From: JBHGXV01 sp041920505
GTDB lineage: Bacteria; Bacillota; Bacilli; Brevibacillales; Brevibacillaceae
NCBI GenBank assembly: GCA_041920505.1
Contig: JBHGXV010000039.1
Location: 186,001 to 250,000, forward strand
Length of the DNA stretch: 64,000 nt
Direction: 5' to 3'
Every line of letters starts with the position of its first letter. Within the stretch, counting starts at the first letter, position 1. Made by a program: the position numbers and the translations under genes. Under the pieces are notes generated by a model. That model saw only the letters and a program-made list of their open reading frames with translations. It was not told where the DNA came from and did no database searches. This document shows, in pieces, positions 29,751-38,405 of the stretch.

Positions 29751-30305
29751 TTACACGAGCGGCGAGTTGAAACTCCAGACGATCACCGCTTCCTCTTTGC
29801 CCGTGTTGGTGACGACACGCGGCTGTGAACCGTCGAACAACAAACTGTCCCCTGTCTGCAAACGGAGTTCCTCGTCGCCGACCAGCACCTCTACTTCCCC
29901 GCCAGTCACCACCAGGCACTCTTCTCCCTCCTGCTGGATAAACCGATCGCGCACCGCCTCACCCGGCCGAAGCCGGACCTCAAGCATGCCCAGCCTGCCC
30001 CCGCCGGCCGAAAGCAGCGAATACGTTCCGCTGGAGTCGGGAAACTGGATGCGTCGCCGCTTGTCCTTGCGCACGACATGCACGCGGTGTTGCTCGATTT
30101 CTTCAAAAAAACAGACAATGGACGACTCCAGCGCCCTGGTGATCCGCCACAGCGATTCGAGCGACGGCTGGGAGACGCCGCGTTCCACCTGGGAGAGCAA
30201 ACCTTTGCTCAGCCCTGTCTTGGCGGCCATCATCTCCAGCGTAAGCCCTTTTTCTTTCCGAATCGCCCGAATTTTGTTGCCGATCAGTTCGATGGGAAGC
30301 CGCAT
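29751..30305 (-). CDS. XRE family regulator with cupin domain
   Basis: 184 residues. N-terminal helix-turn-helix of the XRE type (residues about 8-62: IRAIRKEKGLTLEMMAAKTGLS) and a C-terminal cupin_2 barrel (about 110-180: RPGEAVRDRF...EEGEECLVVTGGEVEVLVGDEE). The class includes regulators of amino-acid, polyamine and acid metabolism that sense a small ligand in the cupin. No obvious target is next to it; it stands alone between bshC and DUF3397 genes, with its own terminator. AAGGTG lies seven bases before the ATG. Confidence 0.88.
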   Translation of the reverse strand: MRLPIELIGNKIRAIRKEKGLTLEMMAAKTGLSKGLLSQVERGVSQPSLESLWRITRALESSIVCFFEEIEQHRVHVVRKDKRRRIQFPDSSGTYSLLSAGGGRLGMLEVRLRPGEAVRDRFIQQEGEECLVVTGGEVEVLVGDEELRLQTGDSLLFDGSQPRVVTNTGKEEAVIVWSFNSPLV

Positions 30306-30336
30306 CCTCTACACCTTCTTTCCGCAACCTATGTCG

Positions 30337-30735
30337 TTAGCCAACCTGCATGGTTTTCCAGATGCCCGCACTGAACAACACCACGTATCCCAGACAGAAG
30401 AGAAGAAACGAAAGGCGCCAGGCGGAAAAGCCGATCTTGCGGAGCGACACTTTGCCGCGCACCCTGATTTGCAGCCAGGCCAGACAGACAACCAGGGTGA
30501 CAAACATCGCCGCAATCCACCACCAGACCGACCACGTACCCGGCCACATCAGGTCGTAGGCAACGGATACCGCATGCATCAAAAACAGGTTGGTGATGGT
30601 GACGGACCAATTGAGAGCACGACGCTTGTCCTTTTTCCACGCGTAGACGATGACGTACACCAATGCGAAAGTGAGAAACGGAAACGCCGTCAGGATTCCC
30701 ACAACAAACGCCCCTAATTTAGCCAGAACGGTCAC
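30337..30735 (-). CDS. DUF3397 family membrane protein
   Basis: 132 residues with four hydrophobic helices (about residues 5-27, 42-60, 68-88 and 108-126) and positively charged loops. DUF3397 proteins are usual neighbours of panE and bshC in Bacilli; their role is unknown. The start is GTG at 30735, which lies 17 bases inside the end of the upstream panE-like gene, so translation is probably coupled. AGAGGT is six bases upstream of the start. Confidence 0.75.
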   Translation of the reverse strand: MTVLAKLGAFVVGILTAFPFLTFALVYVIVYAWKKDKRRALNWSVTITNLFLMHAVSVAYDLMWPGTWSVWWWIAAMFVTLVVCLAWLQIRVRGKVSLRKIGFSAWRLSFLLFCLGYVVLFSAGIWKTMQVG

Positions 30736-31672
30736 GGCAGACCTCTCCCTTTGCCAGCCGCAGACCTGACTTCAAGAGAACCGTACGGCGTATTGTCTCA
30801 TGCATGGGTGTCGGAATCCCGTATTCTGCTCCCTTCCTTGCGATGTAGCCGTTGATCGCCTCGATCTCCGTCGGCCTTCCCTTGCGCAAGTCTTGCAGCA
30901 TCGATGAGTGATTTCGGGATGTATTTCGGCAAATCGACAGAATATCCTGCCAATCGGATTCGCCGATTTTTTGTCCCTCGGCCAGCGCCACCCGGCTGGC
31001 TTCGGCAAACAACCGCCGCATCAACTCGACGGTCAAGGGGGAAGCCAGCAACTCTCCGTTGGTGACGTCAAACACGGCGGTGAGCGGATTGATCAATGCG
31101 TTGGCCAGTAGTTTGCGCCAGGCGAGACTGGCCGTTTCCGCGACGCAGCGTGCGTCGATGCCGCAGCGGTTGGCCGCTTCGACAAACGCCGCCACCCTCT
31201 CGTCGCGCTGTGTCCGCCTGTCCCACGGCCCGATCTGCACCATCCCGCGCCCGGTGTGTTCCACTTCCGCAAGGGACAGCCGCCGCGCCCCCTCGGTGTT
31301 GATGCCAAAAAACAATTGCTCACGAGAAACCGCCTGTTCCAGCAATTCGCGATGCCCCATGCCGTTTTGCAGCGCAATCACCCGCGCCGCCGGAGGAATC
31401 GAGGCGAACGCCTTAAGCACGGTCGCCACGTCTGCCTGTTTTACAGCCAACAGATAAACATCGGCCTCAGGCAACCGGCCGTCAAACGGCACCGCCCTGA
31501 GCAAAACCGCGCGCTCCTCGCCGTCCAGCGTCCTAAGGATGGCGCCCTTGCGCCGCAACACGTCCGCCTGTTCCGCTCCGCGTGTCACAAGCCGCACGTC
31601 CAGGCCGCCCAACACGAGCCGCGCCGCAAACAGCAGGCCGACCGCTCCCCCGCCAATAATCGCCACCCGCAT
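30719..31672 (-). CDS. panE: Ketopantoate reductase family protein (PanE/ApbA)
   Basis: 317 residues. NADPH-dependent reduction of 2-dehydropantoate to pantoate for pantothenate and CoA synthesis. The N-terminal Rossmann motif is VAIIGGGAVGLLFAAR (residues 3-18); the catalytic lysine sits in AWRKLLANALINPLTAVF and the C-terminal SSMLQDLRKGRPTEIEAING is the substrate-site signature. Paralogs with other substrates exist, so the symbol is a family assignment. GGAGG is six bases before the ATG at 31672; the upstream extension to 31870 has no support. Its 3' end overlaps the DUF3397 gene by 17 bases. Confidence 0.85.
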   Translation of the reverse strand: MRVAIIGGGAVGLLFAARLVLGGLDVRLVTRGAEQADVLRRKGAILRTLDGEERAVLLRAVPFDGRLPEADVYLLAVKQADVATVLKAFASIPPAARVIALQNGMGHRELLEQAVSREQLFFGINTEGARRLSLAEVEHTGRGMVQIGPWDRRTQRDERVAAFVEAANRCGIDARCVAETASLAWRKLLANALINPLTAVFDVTNGELLASPLTVELMRRLFAEASRVALAEGQKIGESDWQDILSICRNTSRNHSSMLQDLRKGRPTEIEAINGYIARKGAEYGIPTPMHETIRRTVLLKSGLRLAKGEVCRDRSG

Positions 31673-31848
31673 TCTCGATCCTCCATACCCGTTTTCCATC
31701 CGGTGATATTGCCATAAATATAGCATAAAAAGATAGCGTTGGGAAACAAGCGAGACGAAGAGAGAAACGTGGCGACCTTTACGATCCCTTTCCTCAATAG
31801 GCGCATAACATGGATGAGACGACTGCCCTGATGAGGAGTGAAGTTCGG

Positions 31849-32682
31849 ATGACCGTTGTGCGCGAGACACATGTTGTTTACACGGTTCAGCCCGGGGATA
31901 CGCTGTATTCGATTGCTGCGCGATTTGGCAGCCAAGTAGATGCCATTCAGCAGGCGAATGCCCTGTATCCGCCTGTCACAGACTTCAATCTGATCTATCC
32001 AGGATGGACGCTGGTGGCGCCGACACCGGCAATCCGGCCTTACCGCACCATTTACCTTGTGGGACAGGGGAATACACTCTATTCGATTGCCCAACGGTTT
32101 CAGGCACATGCAGATTTGCTGGCAGGGGTAAACAACATTCAAGATCCGAACCTGATTTTTACCGGGGAGGCGCTGTGGGTTCCAGCGTTCGTGTATGAAG
32201 TTGTACAAGGGGATACCTTGTCGCGGATTTCACGGCAATTGCAAATTCCGCTCAGCAGGATCGTCGCGGCAAACGCAGGGCGGCCCGGGTTCTCTGTCGA
32301 TGTGATGTATCCCGGTTTTCGCCTGCTTATCCCGCTCCCCTCGTCGAGAAATATCGCGGTCATTCGCCCTCTTCCCGGAGACAGGATCGAAAGCGGGGTC
32401 CGGGTGGAAGGATTTGCGCGCGTTTTTGAAGCCAATGTACTGATGCAGATTCGAGACGACAACCATGTGGCGGTATCCAATGAACGTTTCATGACTGCAT
32501 GGGAGGGAGCCCCCGCTTACGGATATTTTTCTTCGTCGCTCCCCTTTGACCGGATGCCGACCACCCGTGGCGGCGCATTGTGGGTATACGCCCGCAGCGC
32601 AAAAGACGGCAGCATCGTGGATCTGGTGGAGGTCAGGGTGTATTTTGCATCGGAGGAAACAAGGGCAACAGAAAACGTGTAA
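31849..32682 (+). CDS. Triple LysM protein with Gmad2 immunoglobulin-like domain
   Basis: 277 residues. Three LysM repeats: YTVQPGDTLYSIAARFG, YLVGQGNTLYSIAQRFQ and YEVVQGDTLSRISRQLQ (roughly residues 10-55, 67-110 and 114-160). A C-terminal domain (about 170-268, beginning IRPLPGDRIESGVRVEGFARV) is of the Gmad2 type known from spore-germination proteins. No signal peptide is visible, so like several spore-coat LysM proteins it may be made in the mother cell and bind spore peptidoglycan or coat. AGGAG lies ten bases before the ATG at 31849; upstream in-frame ATGs at 31810 and 31831 lack better sites. Confidence 0.8.
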   Translation: MTVVRETHVVYTVQPGDTLYSIAARFGSQVDAIQQANALYPPVTDFNLIYPGWTLVAPTPAIRPYRTIYLVGQGNTLYSIAQRFQAHADLLAGVNNIQDPNLIFTGEALWVPAFVYEVVQGDTLSRISRQLQIPLSRIVAANAGRPGFSVDVMYPGFRLLIPLPSSRNIAVIRPLPGDRIESGVRVEGFARVFEANVLMQIRDDNHVAVSNERFMTAWEGAPAYGYFSSSLPFDRMPTTRGGALWVYARSAKDGSIVDLVEVRVYFASEETRATENV

Positions 32683-32698
32683 TGCTCTGCCAAGCGAC

Positions 32699-32732
32699 AC
32701 AAGGGCTGCCCTTTGTCTGGGGCAGCCCTTGT
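32699..32732. terminator. Strong hairpin between convergent LysM and carboxyltransferase genes
   Basis: ACAAGGGCTGCCC (32699-32711) pairs over all 13 bases with GGGCAGCCCTTGT (32720-32732) around an eight-base loop. The following T-run is poor in either direction. Its place between the two convergent stop codons (32682 and 32755) suggests a bidirectional terminator. Confidence 0.6.
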
Positions 32733-32754
32733 TCGCGTGAAGATAGATACCGGA

Positions 32755-34293
32755 TTACACCGGATACACCGGATGTTTGCGCTCGGAGAACACCTGCCGC
32801 TTGTTACTGTAGGCGGCAAAACGGTTGATCAGCTCCCGGCGCAGGTCGGACGGGGCCACGATGCCGTCGACGATCAGGTTGGAAGCAAGCAGGTAGATGT
32901 CGATGTCCTGCTGGTACTCGCGCCGCTTTTCCATGATGAACTGTTGCCGCTCCTGCGGGTCCTCGATCGCCTGGATCTTGTTGCTGTACACCGCGTTGAC
33001 CGCCGCTTCCGGCCCCATGACGGCGATTTGCGCCCCCGGCAGCGCCAGGCAGGCGTCCGGCTCAAACGCCGAGCTGGCCATGGCGTACAGCCCCGCGCCG
33101 TACGCCTTGCGCACGATCACCGAGATTTTCGGCACAGTGGCCTCCGCCATCGCCGAGATCATCTTGGCCCCGTGGCGGATGATGCCGGCCCGCTCCACCG
33201 CCGTGCCGATCATGAAGCCGGGCACATCGGCGAGGAACAAGAGCGGGATGTTAAACGCGTCGCACAAGGTGATGAAGCGGGCCGCCTTGTCGGCCGAGTC
33301 GACGAACAGCACGCCACCTTTGACGCGCGGCTGGTTGGCCACGATCCCCACCGGTTTGCCGTCGAGGCGGGCCAGACCGGTGATGATCTCCTGGGCAAAC
33401 AATTTCTTGATCTCGAAAAACGAGCCTTCGTCCACCAGCGCGTCGATGAAGTCGTGCATGTTAAACGGCGCGTTCTGGTTCTCGGGCACAATCGCGGCGA
33501 TGTCTTTCGCCTGCGGATTGGGCGCTTTCGCTTCCGCCACCGGCGGTTTCTCCGTATAGTTGGCCGGGAAGAACGTCAGATAGCGGCGGGCCAGTTGGAT
33601 CGCTTCTTCCTCGTTGGCGGCCAGCACGTCGCCGCACCCGCTCACCGAGCAGTGCATCCGCGCGCCGCCCAACTCTTCCAGCGTGACTTTTTCGCCGATC
33701 ACCATCTCCGCCATGCGCGGCGAGCCCAGGTACATGCTGGCGTTTTTGTCCACCATGATCACGATGTCGCAAAACGCCGGGATGTAGGCGCCGCCCGCCG
33801 CCGACGGCCCAAACAACAGGCAGATTTGCGGGATTTTGCCGGACAGCTTCACCTGGTTGTAGAAAATCCGGCCCGCGCCGCGACGGCCGGGGAACATCTC
33901 CAGTTGGTCGGTAATCCGCGCCCCGGCCGAGTCCACCAGGTAGATCAGGGGCACGCGCATTTTTTCGGCGGTCTCCTGGATGCGGATGATTTTCTCCACC
34001 GTGCGGGACCCCCAGGACCCCGCTTTTACCGTCGAGTCGTTGGCCATGACGCAGACGGTTTGCCCGTTGACTTTGCCGATGGCGGTGACGACCCCGTCCG
34101 CCGGCAGGTCACCGGCCATGAAGTTGGCGAACAAGCCGTCCTCAATCATGAAATCGTCGTCGAACAACAGTTTCAGCCGGTCGCGGACAAACAGTTTGTT
34201 TTGTTCCTTCAGCTTTTCGTGGTATTTCTCGTCGCCGCCCTTGTGTACCTGGGCGATCCGTTCGCGAAGCGTATCGTCAAGCTGTTTGCTCAT
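32755..34293 (-). CDS. yngE: Acyl-CoA carboxylase carboxyltransferase subunit (YngE-like; probable methylcrotonyl-CoA carboxylase)
   Basis: 512 residues, carboxyltransferase of the PccB/MccB family. N-lobe signature GARITDQLEMFPGRRGAGRIFYN and GPSAAGGAYIPAFCDIVIMV; C-lobe GVLFVDSADKAARFITLCDAFNIPL and VRKAYGAGLYAMAS. It uses carboxybiotin made by the biotin carboxylase and carried by the small carrier encoded upstream. Gene order matches the B. subtilis yng leucine-degradation cluster, so 3-methylcrotonyl-CoA is the likely substrate; propionyl-CoA is the alternative. It is the last gene of the block, 20 bases after yngF. Confidence 0.88.
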   Translation of the reverse strand: MSKQLDDTLRERIAQVHKGGDEKYHEKLKEQNKLFVRDRLKLLFDDDFMIEDGLFANFMAGDLPADGVVTAIGKVNGQTVCVMANDSTVKAGSWGSRTVEKIIRIQETAEKMRVPLIYLVDSAGARITDQLEMFPGRRGAGRIFYNQVKLSGKIPQICLLFGPSAAGGAYIPAFCDIVIMVDKNASMYLGSPRMAEMVIGEKVTLEELGGARMHCSVSGCGDVLAANEEEAIQLARRYLTFFPANYTEKPPVAEAKAPNPQAKDIAAIVPENQNAPFNMHDFIDALVDEGSFFEIKKLFAQEIITGLARLDGKPVGIVANQPRVKGGVLFVDSADKAARFITLCDAFNIPLLFLADVPGFMIGTAVERAGIIRHGAKMISAMAEATVPKISVIVRKAYGAGLYAMASSAFEPDACLALPGAQIAVMGPEAAVNAVYSNKIQAIEDPQERQQFIMEKRREYQQDIDIYLLASNLIVDGIVAPSDLRRELINRFAAYSNKRQVFSERKHPVYPV

Positions 34294-34313
34294 GATTTTC
34301 CTCCCTCTCTCCC

Positions 34314-35087
34314 CTATTCTCCCCGGTAGACGGGCTTGCGCTTCTCCTTGAAGGCTTCCAGCCCTTCCAGCCGGTCTTGGGTCGGAATCAGCACCTGGTA
34401 GGCGTTGCTTTCGATGGCAAGCCCGGTGGACAGATCGACGTCCATTCCGAAGTCGATGGCGTACTTGGCCTGGGCCAGCGCGATCGGGGCGTTGGCCGCG
34501 ATCTCTTCCGCCAAAGCCAACGCGCCAGCCATCACCTGGCCGGCCGGCACCACCCGGTTGACCAGCCCGATCTCCAAGGCCTCCTGTGCCGAGACGCGCC
34601 GCGCGGTAAAGATCAGTTCCTTCGCCTTGCCCTTGCCGATCAGCCTCGGCAGCCGCTGTGTGCCGCCTGCGCCGGGAATGATGCCGAGTGAGGTCTCGGT
34701 CAGTCCCATCTGCGCCGTCTCGCTGATCACCCTGAGGTCGCAGGCCAGGGCCAGCTCGGTGCCGCCGCCGAAGGCCACACCGTTGATCGCGGCGATCACC
34801 GGCTTCGGCAGCCGCTCCAGCTCGGTAAACGTGTCGCGGATGGTGCGGATAAAGCGCTGCACCTGCTGTTCGGTCATCGTCCGCCTCTCTTTCAGGTCAG
34901 CACCGGCGCAAAACGCCTTCTCGCCCGCGCCGGTGACGATCACGACGCGCACTTCCTTGTCCAGCGCAATCTCGGCGATGTGCTGCCGCATCGTCAGCAA
35001 CGTGTCAAGATTCAAACAATTGTAGACATCCGGCCGCTCGATTGTAAGTACGCCGATCTGCCCTTCTTTGCGAAAACTGGTGGTCAT
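34314..35087 (-). CDS. yngF: Enoyl-CoA hydratase, probable methylglutaconyl-CoA hydratase (YngF-like)
   Basis: 257 residues, crotonase fold. The oxyanion-hole segments are GAGEKAFCAGADLKE (about residue 55) and NGVAFGGGTELALACDLRV (about 103), with the catalytic glutamate in TETSLGIIPGAGGTQRLPRL. The glutamate pair expected for hydration (E in GGTELAL and E in LTETSLG) is present. Between HMG-CoA lyase and the carboxyltransferase it most likely converts 3-methylglutaconyl-CoA to HMG-CoA. GAGGAG lies seven bases before the ATG. Start and stop are within 20 bases of both neighbours. Confidence 0.88.
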   Translation of the reverse strand: MTTSFRKEGQIGVLTIERPDVYNCLNLDTLLTMRQHIAEIALDKEVRVVIVTGAGEKAFCAGADLKERRTMTEQQVQRFIRTIRDTFTELERLPKPVIAAINGVAFGGGTELALACDLRVISETAQMGLTETSLGIIPGAGGTQRLPRLIGKGKAKELIFTARRVSAQEALEIGLVNRVVPAGQVMAGALALAEEIAANAPIALAQAKYAIDFGMDVDLSTGLAIESNAYQVLIPTQDRLEGLEAFKEKRKPVYRGE

Positions 35088-35105
35088 CGGGATTCTCCTC
35101 TCCGC

Positions 35106-36005
35106 TTACGCTTGTGTACGCGCCGCGCACTGGGCCTGCAACACCTTCGATGGCAACGTCCGGCCCAACTGCGCCTGGATGTAGGCCCCCGCCTGCGTCA
35201 GCGCATCCAGGTCGACACCGGTCCGATAGCCCATCCCCTCCAGCATGTACACCAGATCTTCGGTGGCGATGTTGCCCGCCGCGCCGGGCGCGTACGGACA
35301 ACCGCCCAGCCCGCCGATCGAGCTGTCAAAGGTGCGGATGCCCTCGTCCAAAGCCGCAGCCACGTTAGCCAACCCGGTGCCGCGCGTATCGTGAAAGTGG
35401 GCGGCCAAGCGCTCAGTCGTAAATTCTTTCACAAGCGCCGCAAATTTCTCATGTACCTGTCTGGGTGTCGCCACCCCGATCGTGTCGCCGATAGAGACTT
35501 CGTAGACGCCCATGGCGAGCAGTTTCTCCGTCACCCGCAAGCTGCTCTCGATCGGCACATCGCCCTCGTACGGACAGCCGAAGACGGTGGAAACGTACCC
35601 GCGCACGCGAAGCCCCATCGCCCTGGCGGCGTCGACGACTTCGGCCAGCACCGGGTAGGTGTCGGCGATCGACTTGTTGATGTTCTTCCGGTTGTGGGTC
35701 TCGCTCGCCGACATGAACACGGCGATCTCTTTTAGATCGGTTTCCTTGACCCGCTCCAACCCGCGCAGATTGGGCACCAGGGCCGAATACGTGACGCCGG
35801 GCGGCTTCTCAATCCCGTTGATCACGTCGACCGCGTCCGCCAGTTGCGGAATCCACTTCGGGTTGACGAACGAACTGGCTTCGATATAGCGAAGTCCGGC
35901 GGCAGCCAGGTGGTTGATCAATGCGATTTTGACCGGCGTCGGCACCACCTCTCGCTCGTTTTGCAGTCCGTCGCGGGGCCCCACTTCATAAATCCGCACA
36001 TCCAT
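35106..36005 (-). CDS. yngG: Hydroxymethylglutaryl-CoA lyase (YngG-like)
   Basis: 299 residues, TIM-barrel of the DRE-TIM family. The N-terminus has the metal/substrate motif EVGPRDGLQNE; ASSFVNPKWIPQLAD follows; HFHDTRGTGLANV carries the metal-binding histidines (about residue 233) and GGLGGCPYAPGAAGNIATED contains the cysteine of the active-site loop. Cleaves HMG-CoA to acetoacetate and acetyl-CoA, the last step of leucine degradation. GGAGGGGG precedes the ATG at 36005. Confidence 0.93.
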   Translation of the reverse strand: MDVRIYEVGPRDGLQNEREVVPTPVKIALINHLAAAGLRYIEASSFVNPKWIPQLADAVDVINGIEKPPGVTYSALVPNLRGLERVKETDLKEIAVFMSASETHNRKNINKSIADTYPVLAEVVDAARAMGLRVRGYVSTVFGCPYEGDVPIESSLRVTEKLLAMGVYEVSIGDTIGVATPRQVHEKFAALVKEFTTERLAAHFHDTRGTGLANVAAALDEGIRTFDSSIGGLGGCPYAPGAAGNIATEDLVYMLEGMGYRTGVDLDALTQAGAYIQAQLGRTLPSKVLQAQCAARTQA

Positions 36006-36068
36006 GCGCCTTCCCCCTCCTCGCCAAACCTAGCGAGCGCTCAGTTTGTTTACGTGCGATACGGATGG

Positions 36069-36281
36069 TTACTCCAGTACCAGCATGACGTCTCCCTCGT
36101 TGACGAAATCGCCGACTTGCACTTTCACTTCGACGACTTTGCCGTCTGCTTCCGCTTGCACCGGCACTTCCATTTTCATCGATTCCAGCATCACCACGTC
36201 TTGTCCGGCGGTGACGTTGTCGCCGACCTGTACCAGCAGATTGATTACGGTTCCAGCCATGTTTGCCGTTACGTTTTTCAT
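36069..36281 (-). CDS. Biotin/lipoyl attachment carrier protein (YngHB-like)
   Basis: 70 residues, a stand-alone biotinyl domain. The biotinylation site is the lysine in ESMKMEVP (K36). It carries carboxybiotin from the carboxylase (next gene upstream) to the carboxyltransferase YngE. AAAAGGAG is eight bases before the ATG. A separate small carrier gene right after the biotin carboxylase is as in B. subtilis yngHA-yngHB. Confidence 0.92.
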   Translation of the reverse strand: MKNVTANMAGTVINLLVQVGDNVTAGQDVVMLESMKMEVPVQAEADGKVVEVKVQVGDFVNEGDVMLVLE

Positions 36282-36324
36282 GCTCGTTCGCTCCTTTTCC
36301 CTTGTGCCAATCTTGGGCCCATGC

Positions 36325-37659
36325 TTATTGTTTTCGATTTTGAACGAATTGGGTCGTGTACAACCCCTGACGGAAACCGGCGTCCTCCAAGACTTCCAGC
36401 AAAAACGGCAGGTTGGTCTTGATACCGGTGATCGTAAACGCTTTCAGCGCTTCGGTCGCCCTCGCCACCGCTTCCTCGCGGGTTGCGCCTGTGACGATCA
36501 CTTTGGCGATCATCGGGTCGTAGAACGGCGTCACCTGCACACCCGCCTCCACTCCGTCGTCGATGCGCACGTGTTCCATCCGGGGCGGTTTGTACTCCTC
36601 AATCTTGCCCGGAGACGGCAAAAAGCTCTTTGGGTCCTCGGCGTAGACGCGCAACTCGATGGCGTGGCGCAACGCCTTCACGTCCGACTGCTGAAGCCCA
36701 AGCGGCTTGCCTCGCGCGATGTCCAGTTGCATCGCGACCAGATCCAGCCCGGTCATCTCTTCGGTCACCGGATGTTCCACCTGCAACCGCGTGTTCATTT
36801 CCAGGAAGTAGAAATTCTTCTCGTCGTCCATGATGAACTCCACGGTGCCCAGACCAGTGTACGCCACCGCGCGGGCGGCGTCGACGGCGGCTTGGCAAAT
36901 CCGTTCGCGCGTCGCGTCGTCCAAAAACGGGGAGGGACTCTCTTCCAGCACTTTCTGATGGCGTCGCTGGATCGAACACTCCCGCTCCAGCAGGTGGAGA
37001 ATCTGCCCATGTTGGTCGGCTGCGATCTGCACTTCGATATGGTGCGGGTTTTGCACATACTTTTCCAAAAACATCGTATCGTTGCCGAAATACGCCTTGG
37101 CCCTGCCCTTGGCCGACTGAAAGGCCTGGCGCAGTTCCTCGTCGCTGTGGCAGACCTGCATGCCGATCCCGCCGCCTCCGGCACTGGCTTTGAGCATGAC
37201 CGGATACCCCATCTCGCGGGCGCGGGCGATTGCTTCGTCAGCCGTCTCCATTTGCCCTTCGTACCCCGGAACGATCGGCACGTTGGCGTCGCGCATGATC
37301 TGGCGCGCCGTCACCTTGTCCCCCATCTTGGCGATGACATCCGGAGAGGGACCGATAAAGACAAGTCCTTCGTCGCGGCACCGTTTGGCAAACACCGCGT
37401 TTTCCGACAGCAACCCGTATCCCGGATGGATCGCGTCCGCGCCGGTCGATTTGGCGGCGGCGATAATGGCGTCAATATTCAGGTAACTTTGCGGAACAGG
37501 CGGCGGTCCGATCAGGACGGCTTCGTCGGCCTCGCGCACGAACGGCATCGCGCTGTCCGCTTCCGAGTAGACGGCGACGGTGGCGACGCCATGGGCCTTG
37601 CACGTGCGGATGATCCGCCGGGCAATTTCCCCGCGATTGGCGATAAGCACTTTCTGCAT
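36325..37659 (-). CDS. Biotin carboxylase subunit (AccC/YngHA-like)
   Basis: 444 residues. ATP-grasp enzyme that carboxylates biotin on the carrier. N-terminal KVLIANRGEIARRIIRTC, ATP-binding glycine loop KASAGGGGIGMQ (about residue 159), LLERECSIQRRHQKVLEE (about 225) and the catalytic EMNTRLQVEHPVTEE (about 286). It is the first gene of the five-gene leucine block. An A/T-rich stretch upstream (37700-37735) could hold a promoter; it shows only a weak resemblance to mother-cell sigma-E elements. No acyl-CoA dehydrogenase or acyl-CoA synthetase lies upstream, unlike the complete yng cluster. Confidence 0.92.
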   Translation of the reverse strand: MQKVLIANRGEIARRIIRTCKAHGVATVAVYSEADSAMPFVREADEAVLIGPPPVPQSYLNIDAIIAAAKSTGADAIHPGYGLLSENAVFAKRCRDEGLVFIGPSPDVIAKMGDKVTARQIMRDANVPIVPGYEGQMETADEAIARAREMGYPVMLKASAGGGGIGMQVCHSDEELRQAFQSAKGRAKAYFGNDTMFLEKYVQNPHHIEVQIAADQHGQILHLLERECSIQRRHQKVLEESPSPFLDDATRERICQAAVDAARAVAYTGLGTVEFIMDDEKNFYFLEMNTRLQVEHPVTEEMTGLDLVAMQLDIARGKPLGLQQSDVKALRHAIELRVYAEDPKSFLPSPGKIEEYKPPRMEHVRIDDGVEAGVQVTPFYDPMIAKVIVTGATREEAVARATEALKAFTITGIKTNLPFLLEVLEDAGFRQGLYTTQFVQNRKQ

Positions 37660-37865
37660 GGCGACTCTCCCTTCATGGTAGGTTACCTTTTATTTTGCCA
37701 TGCTTTTTTGTATTGTTCTAGCAGGAAAATGCAAAATCCTTGCATGGAAACGAATTCATTTCCTTCCGGCGTCATTCCCGCACATCCCATCGCCCATTTG
37801 CGGCCGTCTTCGTGTATAATAGAGATAACGAGTCCCAAGGCACCCGCCACGAGAGGAGTGAGACG

Positions 37866-38333
37866 ATGTACGAAGTGAAGCGCTTACGCATCAACTACAA
37901 GACGTTGGAGGAATTCCAGGCATTCCGTGAGTTCGGCCTGGAAGAGTTGTCGATGAAGGAAGATTTGGAGGCAAACATTGTCGAAAACGACTCCGAATCG
38001 CCGTTCTACGGCATTTACGACGACAATCGGTTGGTTGCCCGAATGAGTCTGTACAAAATTGACGGCAAGTACGACCGTTACTTTACACCGGCACAGGATT
38101 ATTACGAACTGTGGAAACTGGAAGTGTTGCCCGCCTACCGCGGCCGGGACATGGGCACGGCCTTGGTCAACCACGCCAAAAGTTTCGGCGCGCCGATCAA
38201 GACCAACTCGCGGTGTCGCGCCGACGAGTTCTGGATCAAAATGGGATTCAAGCCGGTCAAGTACAACCCGATCCGCGACCGCGGCGAAAATCCGTACGTC
38301 TGGCTGCCGGAAGGCGTCGGCATGCAGGAATAG
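37866..38333 (+). CDS. ylbP: GNAT family N-acetyltransferase YlbP
   Basis: 155 residues. Strong resemblance to B. subtilis YlbP: RLRINYKTLEEFQAFREFGLEEL at the start, NDSESPFYGIYDDNRLVARMSLY (about 40), LWKLEVLPAYRGRDMGTALVNHAKSF with the acetyl-CoA-binding RGRDMG loop (about 95), and the conserved GENPYVW near the end. The substrate is unknown. GGAGTG lies five bases before the ATG; a TATAAT is at 37815-37820 without a clear -35 box. It is convergent with the RsfA-type gene, as ylbP and ylbO are neighbours in B. subtilis. Confidence 0.9.
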   Translation: MYEVKRLRINYKTLEEFQAFREFGLEELSMKEDLEANIVENDSESPFYGIYDDNRLVARMSLYKIDGKYDRYFTPAQDYYELWKLEVLPAYRGRDMGTALVNHAKSFGAPIKTNSRCRADEFWIKMGFKPVKYNPIRDRGENPYVWLPEGVGMQE

Positions 38334-38364
38334 GTCAGCCGTGCCCCGCTCAGCCGTCAAACAC

Positions 38365-38394
38365 AAAAAAGAAGCGGTTCGCCGCTTCTTTTTT
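38365..38394. terminator. Bidirectional terminator between ylbP and the RsfA-type gene
   Basis: GAAGCGG (38371-38377), loop TTCG, CCGCTTC (38382-38388), flanked by six A on the left and six T on the right. It works as an intrinsic terminator in both directions, for ylbP (+) and the regulator gene (-), whose stop codon is 11 bases away. Confidence 0.92.
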
Positions 38395-38405
38395 GTTTGC
38401 GCGGG

